From: Malus domestica
Lineage: Eukaryota; Streptophyta; Magnoliopsida; Rosales; Rosaceae
Direction of reading: 5' to 3'
NCBI RefSeq assembly: GCF_042453785.1
Contig: NC_091665.1
Location: forward strand, 26,956,501 to 27,020,500
DNA: 64,000 bases
Shown: positions 1-12,479 of the stretch, piece by piece
How the letters are laid out: each line of letters starts with the position of its first letter
How positions within the stretch are numbered: the stretch's first letter is position 1
Translations under genes and position numbers: made by a program
The notes under the pieces: model-generated
The model's database searches: none
What the model was told of the DNA's origin: nothing
What the model saw: the letters and a program-made list of their open reading frames with translations, nothing else

Positions 1-1020
1 CGTCAAAGTCAACTTTGACAATTGACCGAGTCAACTGGTCAAAAGGTCAAAGTCAGACTGAGCTTGGATTGGGTTGGGCCAAATGGGCCCTAAGGGTTTG
101 GGTTTGGGAAAGGGCTGAAAGCCCAATTTCTAATTGGCCCAAAGGCCTTAATTTCTAAAACAAAAATAAACAAAACCTAAAAAGGTTTTGGGTTGGGTCA
201 ACGGGCCATAGGCCCTAAAAGAAACGGCCTGAAGGCCTTTGGGTCTTAACAATTAAATAAAAATAAAATGGGTTAAGGGAATTGGGCTAGGCTCACCACG
301 GGCCTAAGGCCCGAGTGCCTTAGAAACGGCCTGAAAGGCCTGGGCGCGCCGGGGAAGAACACCGGAGCTTCTATAGCTCCGGCCGACCATAAACCACAAC
401 CCTAGACTCTGATCTAGGTACCAAAATGAAGTACAAGACGAGGGGAGTGTTTTTATACCTTCATTTCGCCATAGAACGGCCGGAGATGGACGGAAAGTTC
501 CTCGACACTCCCGAGTTCGCCGGAGATGGGTGTGCCCTTACCCGAGTTGATTTCGTCCTAAAACCTCCACAATCACGCAATAAAACACATTTAGACCACA
601 TTCCAACAAGATTCTAAGACGAAAAAGGAAGGATTCGAGGCTTACCTAACCGGAGAATAGAAAAATCTTGCCGGAGTTCCTTTCCAACAAGATTCTAAGA
701 CAAAAAAGGAAGGATTCGAGTGCTTCTGCGTACATGCGTGCACGATCTAGATGAAGAGAGGGAAAGAAATGAGAGATCCAAGAGGGAGAGAAAGGAAATA
801 CAGAAAGAAGAATAAGAAGAAGATGGGGTTCACGGGGGGGGGGGAACAGAGATAGAAGTGTGAGGAATGATGGCGTGCTACCACGCGACAGCTTGAGAAA
901 GGAAAGGAATCCAAAGTTTTGAATCCTGAATGGTAGTCAAAATAGGACCAAAATGATAGATTCATAATATTTAGGGGATAATTACATAAATATATTTTAT
1001 AAATGGGGGTGGGTGTTACA
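1..1020 (-). mobile_element. Gypsy-type LTR fragment (fossil, cut by window edge)
   Basis: Read on the minus strand, the block opens at 1020 with TGTAACACCCACCCCC, a usual beginning for LTRs of plant Gypsy (Tekay/Del-like) elements. It then runs through an AG-rich stretch, a CCGG-rich stretch and alternating GGGCC/GGCCC motifs, and reaches a GTTGAC/GTCAAC-rich segment at the window start. A similar GTTGAC-rich segment followed by the other half of such an LTR lies at about 12.5-13.7 kb in the opposite orientation. No coding region is attached. Short ORFs here look accidental. The family call rests on recognition of composition and motif order, not on an alignment. Confidence 0.4.
602..720. 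repeat. 37-bp direct duplication
   Basis: The stretch at 602-638 recurs almost unchanged at 684-720, an 82-bp spacing, inside the LTR-like block. It is a simple local duplication that could be used to align this LTR with relatives. Confidence 0.7.
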
Positions 1021-1765
1021 ACAACCTTATCCCCTTCGACCCCCTCATCACCGACATTGAGCGCCGTCGCGATTACCGTAAGTGAAAGTAGCAGAATTTC
1101 AATCATGCCTTCAACGCCTTTTTTCTTACTAATATCATTTTTAGTTTTAATTATAAAAATAGTTTTTGAAGTTAATCCACATGTCATTATATGATTGTAT
1201 TTGTGAGACCCACGTGACGCCACATCATCACACTAACAGAGTAATTGACAATTTTTTCACAAAAAAAACTAAAATGATCACGATTGACAAATTCAAAGAC
1301 TAAAATGATTCACGATAGACAAATTCAAGAACACTACTATTGATTATCATTAATTGTTAAGGACCAGATTAAGGAGTTATGTCAATGTCAAAAATCATTT
1401 TGGCTAAAAAGCCTTTAATATATTTGATTTTTAAATTTGAGGGTATTTGTGTCTATTTAGGTGGAATTTTGAATATATTTGAAAGATTTTATAAAAAGTG
1501 ACATTTTTTAAATTAAAGATTATTTTTTGGCTGTATTTGATAAATACTCCTTAGGATTTGACTAGGAAACCAAATAATAATAAACTAAACTAGAAATAAA
1601 TTAGGATAGGAAAATATGTACTATAATTGTCCAGCCACGTTTTGACCCTTAAACTTCTCCAAATCAGGCCCATGATAGTTTTTTTAAAGATTAGAACAAT
1701 TTGAACACATCTCCATAAGGGGCCGAATTCAAAATAGGTCTTCTTGGGCTCCAAAACTTGCAATC
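1021..1765. other. Spacer, no gene seen
   Basis: AT-rich sequence with only short ORFs that show no recognisable domain or coding bias. I see no RNA gene. The part near 1250-1330 contains an imperfect direct repeat (AAACTAAAATGATCACG-like), suggesting decayed repeat DNA. Confidence 0.5.
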
Positions 1766-2566
1766 AAGCCCAAAATGTCACTTTTCCAGCACTGCGCACT
1801 GCTCCTTCATTTTGTCTCCATAAAATAACCGTATGGTGGAAAATTTTGATATTTTGACACAATCAAGCTTAGTGACTCATAAACATCCTCCAACTAGTAT
1901 TATTCCAAAATTCATCCATTTGATTGCGTTCCGCCCCAGAGGAAGTTGAAAGTCCTATATTGAAAATACACTTCAAAGTATCAAAATTCTTCCAAAATAA
2001 TAACCAAAATAAACTAAGATTAGGGAAAAATATATGATATAAAAGTGACTCATCAACTCACTAGGTACTGAAGGCAAGTTCCTACAAATAGGGATTGTAT
2101 AGAGACAAAAGTGGTTAAGCTCAAGGGGTATTTTGAGTGGGAAATCAGGCCCACGCATGTGAAAGTCGTACATCGGCCGTTTCTTAACTCTCACAATACT
2201 CACGAGTACCCATTCTCGCTAGACAGTTATTAATGCAGTTGTAGATGTGGGTCTTGTTTGCATCATAAATGATGCACCGATTACCTGATGAGGCATTCCT
2301 GCAGAAGCATGTGAACCAACCCTAAACAAGTGAGGGCCACAACACACGGCGGCTACTTATTGGCTATTCACAATGTAGGACTTTCAACTTCATCTTGAGC
2401 AAAAAGTGGCCAAATGAATGAATTTCGGAGTGGTTCCAATTGGAGGATGTTTGTTATTTTTTTAGCTTGATTGTGTCAAAGTTTTATATTTTTCTACCAA
2501 GTCGATAATTTATGGCTATGAAATAAAGGAATAGCGTGTAGTGTTGTCAAAGTGATGTTTTGGGCT
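1766..2566. repeat. Long imperfect inverted repeat (arms about 197 bp)
   Basis: The arm at 1766-1962 pairs with the reverse complement of 2370-2566 over essentially its whole length, including AAGCCCAAAA at the outer ends, GACACAATCAAGCT in the middle and GAAGTTGAAAGTCCTA at the inner ends, with scattered mismatches and small gaps. The loop is about 400 bp. It could be two inverted copies of one small element or a foldback-type DNA transposon. Internal target duplications were not resolved. No transposase is present. Confidence 0.75.
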
Positions 2567-2722
2567 TTTTGGCGTCCAAGATGATGTCTTTTTGGTTAAA
2601 GGCCTTCTGCAATTATGTTTGAGACATCTCTTTAATTGAAGTCATTTTCAGAACATCTCTTTAATCCAAGATGATGTCTTTTGGGTTTGCGGCCTTCTGC
2701 AATGTCAAACGGTACCTCCAAG

Positions 2723-3246
2723 TAAGGTTCTAAAAAACGATAAGCGCTAGTTGGGCGGCGGGCTAAGGCCTAGCACCTAGGCGGCTAAGCGGGGTCTAGG
2801 CAAGCGCCTAGATGAACTAAGCATATTTAATTAAATCTATTATATTTTGTGTAAATAAGTGTATGTTTATACTTAAAATATATATAATTTCATCATAAAC
2901 TACAAAATAGAGTGACATATATATTATGAGCTAAAGAACTTTATGAAAACATGAGAAACAAACATATAATGTGTGTTCATTTAAGTATTTAACAAGTCTC
3001 CTACAATTTATTGGAAAAAATAAAATGCAAAATGAAAGTTATCTATTTTCTGTTTAAATGAGTCGCAACCTAAGCGGGTGCCTGGGCGAGCTAGGCAAGT
3101 GCCTATGCGGTCTAGGTGGGCACCTCAGCAGGTCTAGGTGTCATTTCTTAATTTTCAAATGCCTAGGCATTAATCGGAGCGGTGGCCAGCTGCCTAGCGC
3201 CTAGGCGGGGTCTAGGCGGTGGTAGGCGAGAATTTTTAGAACAATG
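2723..3246. mobile_element. Non-autonomous hAT-like element with 8-bp target duplication
   Basis: A 524-bp element. The termini TAAGGTTCTAAAAA (left) and, on the other strand, CATTGTTCTAAAAA (right) form imperfect terminal inverted repeats. The flanks carry an 8-bp duplication CCTCCAAG at 2715-2722 and 3247-3254. The ends are rich in GCCTAGGCG-type motifs, with an AT-rich core. It sits in the 3' coding part of the Gypsy element that continues at 3255. No transposase ORF. Confidence 0.8.
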
Positions 3247-6200
3247 CCTCCAAGTGTGTCTGAGTCGATAGCCATTTACTTTAAACTCGAAACATGTCTC
3301 CCCATTTTTAATAGCCACAGCTTCGTGTAGATAAACTTTAGTAGGGACCCTACCATCCAGATTTTAATTTTCCAGGGAACAACTTCAACCTTGAATTCAA
3401 AAACATGAACCTTCTGACTTGGTTGAAACTGTTTTCAAATAATTGTGCTATCGTGGAATGCTTTTGTTTTTTCTTTGTATTTCTTTGCACTCTCATATGC
3501 ATCATTCCGGAGTTCTTCCAACTCATTCAACTGCAATTCTCATTTTTCCCCACATTCATCATACATATAATTAAACTCCTTAATAGCCCAATAAGCCTTA
3601 TGTTCAAGCTCCATAGGTAGATGGCATGCCTTACCATAAATGAGCCGAAAGGGAGACATCTTAATCAGCATTTTAAATGTTGTTCTATAAGCCCATAAAG
3701 CATCATTCAACTTAAAGCTCTAGTCTTTGCGTGTGGCATTGACTGTTTTCTCTAAAATGCACTTAATCTTCCTGTTAGAAACTTCAACCTACCTAGAAGT
3801 TTGAGGGTGGTATGCAGTGGCCACCCGATGAGTAATCCCATATTTAAAAAGTAGTGCAGCAAACTGTTTATTTAAAAAGTGTTTTCCCCCATCATTTATA
3901 ATCTCCCCAGGTGTCCCAAAACGTGGAAAAATAATGCCTTTGAAGAATTTCAGTACCACGAATCCTTGATTTGTTGGTGCTGAGATGGCCTCAACCCACT
4001 TAGAAACATATTCAATTGCCACCAATATGTACTAATTTCCATTGGATGATGGGAATGGTCCTATAAATTCAATGCCCCAAACATCAAATAATTCAACCAC
4101 CAAAATACTTTGTTGTGGCATTTCATTCCTCTTAGACTGATTTCCCACTCGTTGGCATCTATCACAAGCATGGCCCCAAACATGGGCATCTTTGAAAATA
4201 GTAGGTTAATACATTGTAATATTTTAGCTGTTGTCTATTTTACCCCAAAATAACCACCATAAGCATGCTGATGCACAAACGTCAAAACATTTTCCTGTTC
4301 TTCTGCAGGAATGCACCTATGAATAATATGGTCTGGGTGATACTAGTATAAGTAAGGCTCGACCCAAAAATAATACTTAACGATAGCTAAAAAGTTTTTC
4401 TTTTGCTGGAAAGTCATATCTGGGTGCAAAATACCCTTAGCCAAATAATTTCCAGTATCTACAAATCACAGAGTACTGTTGCTAATGGCTATAAGCTGTT
4501 CATCAGGAAAACTCTCATTGAAGGGAAGTAAATCTTCCTTTACTGTGTTGGTGTTGACCAGCCTGGATAAATGATTAGCCACAACATTTTCGCTGTCATT
4601 TTTATCGCGAATTTCTAAAACAAATTATTTCATAAGCAAAACCCAACAAATTAACCTTGGCTTAACATCTTTTTTAGACAACAAATATTTCAATGCAACG
4701 CGGTCTATGTAAATTATAACCTTAGCCCCAACCAAGTAGAATCGAAACTTTTCCAATGCAAATACAACTGTTAGTAACTCTTTTTTAGTGGTTGCATAAT
4801 TCAATTGCGAATCATTTAGGGTTCTGCTAACATAGTAGATCACTTGAGGAAGCTTATCTTTTCTCTATCCAAGAACTACCCCAATTGCATAATCAGAAGC
4901 ATCACAAATTAACTCAAATGACAAACTCCAATTAAGTGCGACAATGATAGGAGCTGAAGTTAAGAGTGTCTTCAACTTGTTGAATGCCTCTAAACAATCT
5001 ACATCAAAATTAAATGGGGCATCCTTTGCAAGAAGGTTGCACAAATGATGACTAGTCTCGGAGAATCCTTGATAAACTATCGATAAAATCCAACATGTCC
5101 CAAGAATGATCGAATGCTCTTCATTGTAGTGGGGGGCGGCAACTTAGCAATAACATCAATCTTCGCCTTGTCAACGTCAACTCCTTTATTTGAAACTAGG
5201 TGTCCCAAAACAATGCCTTACTTTACCATGAAGTAACACTTTTTCCAATTTAAAACTAAGTTTGTTTCTTGACACCTTTCAAGAACGTGAGATAAATTTT
5301 GTAGACAAAGATCAAAACAATCCCCAAAAACAGAGAAGTCATCCATGAATACTTCAACAATTTTTTCAACCAAGCCCGAAAATATGCTCATCATGCACCA
5401 TTGAAATGTTGCGGCCGCATTACATAACCCAATAGACATTCTCCTATACGCAAAAGTAACAAAGGGACGAATGAAACTGTTTTTTCTTGATCCTCGGGTG
5501 CAATTGGAATCTGATTATACCCAGAATACCCATCTAGAAAACAATAAATGCATGCCTAACTAATCTTTCCAACATTTGATCAATGAAAGGCAATGAAAAA
5601 TGGTCTTTTCTAGTCCTTACATTAGGCTTCCTGTAGTCCACACACATTCTCCAATCCCTAGTCAATAGTGTAAAAGCTAACTCATTATTATCATTTTTCA
5701 CCACTGTAAGTCATGTACGCTTAGGCACAATTTGTGTAGGACTAACCCATTTACTGTCAGAAATTAGATAAATCATACATGCATTAAGGAGTTTCATTAC
5801 TTCATTGCGCACCACTTCCTTCATAATAGGATTTAACCGTCTTTGAGTATCAACTACAGGCTTAACATGATCCTCCATCGATATTATGTGCATGCAAAAT
5901 TATTGGACTTATGCCTTTAATATCAGCAATAGTCCACCTCAATGCATCTTGGTATTTTCTCAAAACACGCTGCAACTTTTCCTCTTGTGTACCTGTCAAA
6001 TCTGAAGCAATAATAACTATCATCAGCTCCAAGATGTGCATATTTTAAATGTTCTGGCAATGGTTTTAGCTCCAGCTTTGGTGGCTGCAATTTAGAAGGC
6101 TTTAGGGGCATTTTTGGCTCTCTAAGGCTTTTGTAAACATGCCTCCAACATGGTAATTAGGCTGGTATGTTGTCCAATGTTGTCATATACTTGAAAATGT

Positions 6201-7117
6201 CCTCATTTTCTGTTTCTACTATATCTAAGCCATGTAAAACACTTAATAATGGATCAGATGACAATTTGGTCATAATTTCTGCACGAATAACACATTCTAA
6301 CACATATGCCCGCACATACTCTTGATGGCCTTCTGGGCGTTTTGCAGCTTCAAATAGGCTAAAAACCACAGATTGGTCTTGAACCCTCAACGTTAAAGTG
6401 CTTGCTTCCACGTCAATCAATGTTCAGGCTGTAGCCATAAATGGTCTTCCCAAAATAATTGGTGTTTGCAAGTCTTCATTAGACTTGGCAGTTTTTGACA
6501 CGACACGATGACACGACACGAAAACGACACGAAAATAATGGGTTTCGGGTCAACACGATAACTTATCGGGTCACTATCGGGTGACCCGTTAAGAAAAAAA
6601 TTATTTTAATAATTTTAAAGTTTAATTACTAAAAGATTTATTATAAAATACAATAGTCATATTAATATATACAATATATTCTATATTAAATATATAGTTT
6701 TGTATTATTGTTCTATATAAATTATAAAAAAAATAAAAAAAAGTTTTAGTCATTATTTATTTTTATTATGAGAGTTCCTTATTATCATTACTAGGATAAA
6801 TTTTACATAACATATTCTTGTCCAAAATTAAAATATACTGGTATAGTATTTGTATATGCAAGAACTAAGAAGACATACATACAAGTATGAAAAATGTGAA
6901 AGAATATATAAACACTCGTGATTTATCATTATTCCTCCAAGAATAGATAATTGTTACACTTATATTATCGTTTAGATTTTTAAAATCCTTCAAACCCTCA
7001 TGAATAATGTTTTTTATTTGAGGGAAAAATTAATAAAATTAATAATAATTATTGTATAAGTGTAAAAAATGTAAAAATATATATATACAATCACTCATAT
7101 ATAAAAAAATGTAAATG

Positions 7118-10107
7118 CTTTAAATTAAAGATCAAATTTATTCATTACATTCTTATAGGGTCGAGGAGTGTATCTGTAAAAAATCATCAAAATTAGAGAT
7201 AAAATAACCGTTAAATTGTGATTTTTCGTTTATAACCGCCGAAAACTTTTGTTCCATTACGTAATCTCTGAATGTTTGTTTTTTACGATTTTTTACATAT
7301 GCGATCTCGGAATGTGTACAAATAAGTTTGACGGTTGGATCGTTGAAAAAAGTTTCATAGAATGCATATTGCGTCAAAACAGTAGATTAAGCAAACACTT
7401 AGAGTTAATATTATACTTCTATTAAGTATACACTAGTGTAAATACTTTAAATTAAAGATCAAATTTATCCATTACATTCTTATAGGGTCGAGGAGTGTAT
7501 CTGTAAAAAATCATCAAAATCAAAGATAAAATGACCGTTAAATTGTGATTTTTCGTTTATAACCGCCGAAAACTTTTGTTCCATTACGTAATCTCTGAAT
7601 GTTTGTTTTTTACGATTTTTTACGTATGCGATCTCGGAATGTGTACAAATAAGTTTGACGGTTGGATCGTTGAAAAAAGTTTCATAGAATGCATATTGCG
7701 TCAAAACGGTAGATTAAGCAAACACTTAAGAGTTAATATTATATTTCTATTAAGTATAAAATAAGTTTTTGTGGTATCCACTAGTGTAAATACTTTAAAT
7801 TAAAGATCAAATTTATTCATTACATTCTTATAGGGTCGAGGAATGTATCTATAAAAAATCATCAAAATCGTAGCTAAAATAACCGTTAAATTGTGATTTT
7901 TCGTTTATAACCGTCGAAAACCTTTGTTCTGTTACGTAATCTCTGAACGTTTGTTTTTTATGTTCTTTTACGTATGCGATCTTGAAATGTGTACAAATAA
8001 GTTTGACGGTTGGATCGTTGAAAAAAGTTTTGTAGAATGCATATTGCGTCAAAACAGTACATTAAACAAACACTTAGAGTTAATATTATACTTCTATTAA
8101 GTATAAAATCAGTTTTTGTGGTATCCACTAGTGTAAATACTTTAAATTAAAGATCAAATTTATTCATTACATTCTTATAGGGTCGAGGAGTGTATCTGTA
8201 AAAAATCATCAAAATCGGAGCTAAAATAACCGTTAAATTGTGATTTTTCGTTTATAACCGTCGAAAACTTTTGTTCAGTTACGTAATCTCTGAATGTTTG
8301 TTTTTTATGATTTTTTACGTATGCGATCTCGAAATGTGTACAAATAAGTTTGATGGTTGGATCGTTGAAAAAAATTTTGTAGAATGCATATTGCATCAAA
8401 ACAGTACATTAAACAAACACTTAGAGTTAATATTATACTTCTATTAAGTATAAAATAAGTTTTTGTGGTATCCACTAGTGTAAATACTTTAAATTAAAGA
8501 TCAAATTTATTCATTACATTCTTATAGGGTCGAGGAGTATCTATAAAAAAATCATCAAAATCAGAGATAAAATAACCGTTAAATTGTGATTTTTCGTTTA
8601 TAACCGTCGAAAACCTTTGTTCCGTTACGTAATCTCTGAATGTTTGTTTTTTATGATTTTTTACGTATGCGATCTTGAAATGTGTACAAATAAGTTTGAC
8701 GGTTGGATTGTTGAAAAAAGTTTTGTAGAATGCATATTGCGTCAAAACAGTACATTAAACAAACACTTAGTGTTAATATTATACTTCTATTAAGTATAAA
8801 ATCAGTTTTTGTGGTATCCACTAGTGTAAATACTTTAAATTAAAGATCAAATTTATTTATTACATTCTTATAGGGTCGAGGAGTGTATCTGTAAAAAATC
8901 ATCAAAATCGGAGCTAAAATAACCGTTAAATTGTGATTTTTCGTTTATAACCGTCAAAAGCTTTTGTTCCGTTATGTAATCTCTGAATGTTTGTTTTTTT
9001 ATGATTTTTTACGTATGCGATCTCGAAATGTGTACAAATAAGTTTGACGGTTGGATCGTTGGAAAACGTTTTGTAGAATGCATATTGCATCAAAACAGTA
9101 CATTAAACAAACACTTAGAGTTAATATTATACTTCTACTAAGTATAAAATAAGTTTTTGTGGTATCCACTAGTGTAAATACTTTAAATTAAAGATCAAAT
9201 TTATTCATTACATTCTTATAGGGTCGAGGAGTGTATCTATAAAAAATCATCAAAATCAGAGATAAAATAACCGTTAAATTGTGATTTTTCGTTTATAACC
9301 GTCGAAAACTTTTGTTCCATTACGTAATCTCTGAATGTTTGTTTTTTACGTATGCGATCTTGGAACGTGTACAAATAATTTTGACGGTTGGATCGTTGAA
9401 AAAAGCTTCGTAGAATGCATATTGCATCAAAACGGTAGATTAAACAAACACTTAGAGTTAATATTATATTTCTATTAAGTATAAAATAAGTTTTTGTGGT
9501 ATCCACTAGTGTAAATACTTTAAATTAAAGATCAAATTTATTCATTACATTCTTATAGGGTCGAGGAGTGTTTTTGTAAAAAATCATCAAAATCGGAGCT
9601 CAAATTACCGTTAAATTGTGATTTTTCGTTTATAACCGTTGAAAGCTTTTGTTCCGTTACGTAATCTCTGATTGTTTATGTTTTACGATTTTTTACGTAT
9701 GCGATCTCGAAATGTGTACAAATAAGTTTGACGGTTGGATCGTTGAAAAAAGTTTCGTAGAATGCATATTGCGTCAAAACGGTAGAATAAACAAACACTT
9801 AGAGTTAATATTATACTTCTATTAAGTATAAAATAAGTTTTTGTGGTATCCACTAGTGTAAATACTTTAAATTAAAGATCAAATTTATTCATTACATTCT
9901 TATAGGGTCGAGGAGTGTATTTGTAAAAAATCATCAAGATCGGAGCTAAAATAACCGTTAAATTGTGATTTTTCGTTTATAACCGTCAAAAACTTTTGTT
10001 CCGTTACGTAATCTCTGAATGTTTGTTTTTTAAAAGATTTTTTACGTATGCAATCTTGGAATGTGTACAAATAAGTTTGACGGTTGGATCGTTGAAAAAA
10101 GTTTTTG
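7118..10107. repeat. Tandem array, about 8.7 copies of a ~347-bp unit
   Basis: The marker CTTTAAATTAAAG starts at 7118, 7445, 7793, 8140, 8487, 8833, 9181, 9518 and 9865, giving units of 327, 348, 347, 347, 346, 348, 337 and 347 bp plus a final partial unit. The first unit lacks about 20 bp near its end and the 9181 unit about 10 bp. Each junction carries the palindrome CACTAGTG. Units are highly similar. In most copies a minus-strand ORF of about 67-83 codons stays open, but 347 is not a multiple of three, so no frame runs through the array. It reads as a satellite grown by unequal exchange inside a transposon, not as a gene. Confidence 0.95.
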
Positions 10108-10139
10108 GACCGCCAGCAATAGATAATTTTGTAGTAGTG
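10106..10139. mobile_element. CACTA-type (En/Spm-like) terminus fragment
   Basis: The sequence ends in TTTTGTAGTAGTG; its reverse complement begins CACTACTACAAAA and continues with CTATTGCTGGCGGTCC, which resembles plant CACTA termini. It begins exactly where the last satellite unit stops matching. No matching left terminus was found, so this is a fragment, or the array grew inside a CACTA element that lost its other end. Confidence 0.45.
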
Positions 10140-12150
10140 AAACCTTAAATTTATTTAACCGTCAATTGTTATTTACACTTTATTCTTCTGACTGAATTTC
10201 ATTTTTAAAATTTTATTTTTTGAAAACATCATCTGGTGGATGTAAGAAAATGATATCACGTTTCGATATTTACGATTAACTGAAATATGAGTCAATGTCA
10301 TATAATTTGTAGAAACTTTATAAACATCAAGCAATATTTTCACTAACCGTAGAACTCTAATCCAAACCATTCATCTACCTACACCCTCTAATAGATCTTG
10401 TTTTCAAAAAAGAAAATCTAAAAAAACGAAATTTGATGAGAACAATGAAGCATAAATGTAAACAACAATCAACGGTTAAATTTTGATCTATGATTTATAT
10501 GATTATAGTGGCGAATTTCGAAGTTAAGCTCTTCATGAAAGTTATAAAGCTTGTCATTACGAGTGTTTATATATTTTTTTCTATATTTTTTTACACTTCT
10601 ACATTAATTAAAAAACTATTAAAGACTTTAGGTAAGCGAAAATATACTTAAAACAAAATTGCGTTTTTATGTTTTGGATGTGATAATATGGAATGTATAT
10701 ACTTATTTAGTATTATGTTTTTCATTTGATTATTTATTGGTTTAAAATATATTTTCCTTAACGGGTAACGGGTCGGGTCATATTACCTGTTAATATTATC
10801 GGGTCGATTTCGGGTCGGGTCATTTTACCCGTTTATTTTAACGGGTGTTACACGACACGACCCGTTAAGATATCGGGTATGACACGAAAATGACACGAAC
10901 ACGGAAAACACGACACGAATGCCAAGTCTAGTCTTCATCCATGTCCAAAACCACAAAATCTATTGAAGATCTGATCATTAAATCATCAATGATTCGCTTT
11001 GGATAAGTAATAGAACGATCCGCTAGCTGTAGAATAACTGATGTAGGCTTTAGATATTCTTGTCCTAATCTCTGAAAAACAGAATAATGCATTAAATTAA
11101 TACTAGCACCTAAATCAATTAATGCACATTTAAAATCAAAATATCCAATAGTACAAGAAATTGTAAAACTTCTTGGATCCTTCTTTGTAGGTGGCAGTTT
11201 GTGCTACAGAACTGCACTGCATTGTTCAGTAAGAACAACTTTTTCAAAATCAACCAGCTTCTTTTTGTGTGTGTAAACATCCTTCACAAATTTGGCATAT
11301 GATGAAATGTTTTTTATTGCATCAAGTAATGGAAGGTTAATTTGAACTTTAGCTAAAGTCTGCATGAAATCCAGTAATTGCTAGTCATTTGCTTTAGGTT
11401 TCAAATGTTTTGAATATGGAATCGGTGCCTCTGGGTGTTTTTCTGGTGATGTACTGTGTTTGGCAGCCTGTTGTGATGTGCAGTAACAGATTATGCAAGC
11501 TTTGCTCAAGATACTGCAGAATTTTCTGCATATTTTGCAACAAATTATGCATACTTTTTTGCATAATTTTCTTCAGTTTTTGCATTTTCACAATTATCAT
11601 AACTTTCACCACAATGCAACATTCTGACAACACTGCATTGTTCAGAACCTCGTGGATTAGGGACTGTTTGGCTAGGAAATTTCCCTTTCTCTCTTTCTGT
11701 GATGTGACTTGCTAACTAGCCAAATTGTTTTTCTAGATTTTGAATTAAAGCTTGTACATTCTGCATATTCTGATCATTTTGTATGTGTATGCTTTTGTAG
11801 ACTATATAAACATTTGAAATGTATCCTCCAATGACTGTTTGGGCTGCACAACTGGCTGATGCTGCTGATTTCCTCCCCATTTCATACTTGGGTGATTCCT
11901 CCAACCTAGGTTATAAAAATTTGAATATGGGTCATTTCTGGTCATTTGGTAATTATTAAATGCTTTAACTTGCTCTGCTACAAGCTATGGATATGCATTC
12001 TTATGTGGGCATCTCAATTATTTAGTGTGGGTAAGTTACAAATGTTGCAAACTGCTGCAGTAAGTGGTTGTTGTTGCATAGGTGCACTGCTGCATAAGCA
12101 AGTCAAATCTTGCATCAAATTTTTTGTTCCATTAGAACCTCTTCAACTCT

Positions 12151-12479
12151 AACTCAGTAACTCTATTCGACTATCTCCTCTCCTTCTCGACTCGACACTT
12201 CAGACTTCACTCTTTAGTAAGTTGTTTTCTCTCTGCCACCATGTGATTCTTCCTCCAAATTCTTTTCTCCATTCGTGTTCAGCATTGTTTAACTTCCAAC
12301 TCCTAACGGCACCCCCACTCATCAGAAGCACTGTTCTTCCTATTTTATGTAGGACAAACGGATTTGATACAAAAAAAAATTTATTTTGGTTTTGTTTACA
12401 GGTAGTAAAAACTAACATTTGCATGAGCCCAGCTTTTCCTAAATTTTATACCTGATTGATTTTCTTCTTAGTATATTGA
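12151..12479. other. Spacer between element remnants
   Basis: Nothing definite: AT-rich sequence with short ORFs on both strands lacking domain signatures. It probably belongs to the gag/leader region of the Gypsy fossil or to the edge of the LTR piece that follows. Confidence 0.35.

Larger units (their letters stand above)
6480..10930. mobile_element. hAT DNA transposon, non-autonomous, 4.45 kb, carrying a satellite array
   Basis: Perfect 11-bp terminal inverted repeats (TAGACTTGGCA at 6480-6490, TGCCAAGTCTA at 10920-10930) are flanked by a perfect 8-bp target duplication GTCTTCAT (6472-6479 and 10931-10938), diagnostic of the hAT superfamily. Both subterminal regions are packed with GACACGA and CGGGTC/GACCCG motifs, the kind of repeated sites hAT transposases bind. 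No transposase ORF is visible, so movement would need a helper. The interior is AT-rich and holds the tandem array at 7118-10107 and a CACTA-like terminus at 10106-10139. Intact ends and target duplication imply an insertion younger than the Gypsy host element. Confidence 0.93.
3255..12150 (-). mobile_element. Athila-like Ty3/Gypsy element (fossil, interrupted)
   Basis: On the minus strand the order is gag-like sequence (about 12.15-11.7 kb), protease-like region (about 11.1-10.93 kb, continued beyond the hAT insertion at 6.48 kb), reverse transcriptase (about 5.9-5.2 kb, with a VFMDDFSVFG motif), RNase H (about 4.85-4.6 kb) and integrase core plus C-terminal part (about 4.03-3.26 kb). This order and the wording of the motifs fit the Athila branch of Gypsy. 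The element is badly broken, with well over ten breaks, and is interrupted by the hAT element at 6480-10930. Its own LTRs were not recognised. An old, inactive copy. Confidence 0.8.

Noticed and set aside
747-1223. 158-codon minus-strand ORF as a gene
   Set aside because: It lies in low-complexity AG-rich LTR-like DNA, spans the LTR end, and shows no domain.
7153-9506. Repeated short minus-strand ORFs as a gene family or polyprotein
   Set aside because: They lie in units of a tandem array whose length is not a multiple of three, have no known domain, and vary in residues without sign of constraint.
7118-10107. CRISPR array or centromeric satellite
   Set aside because: There are no spacers between units, the genome is eukaryotic, and the array is bounded by a single hAT element, unlike a centromere.
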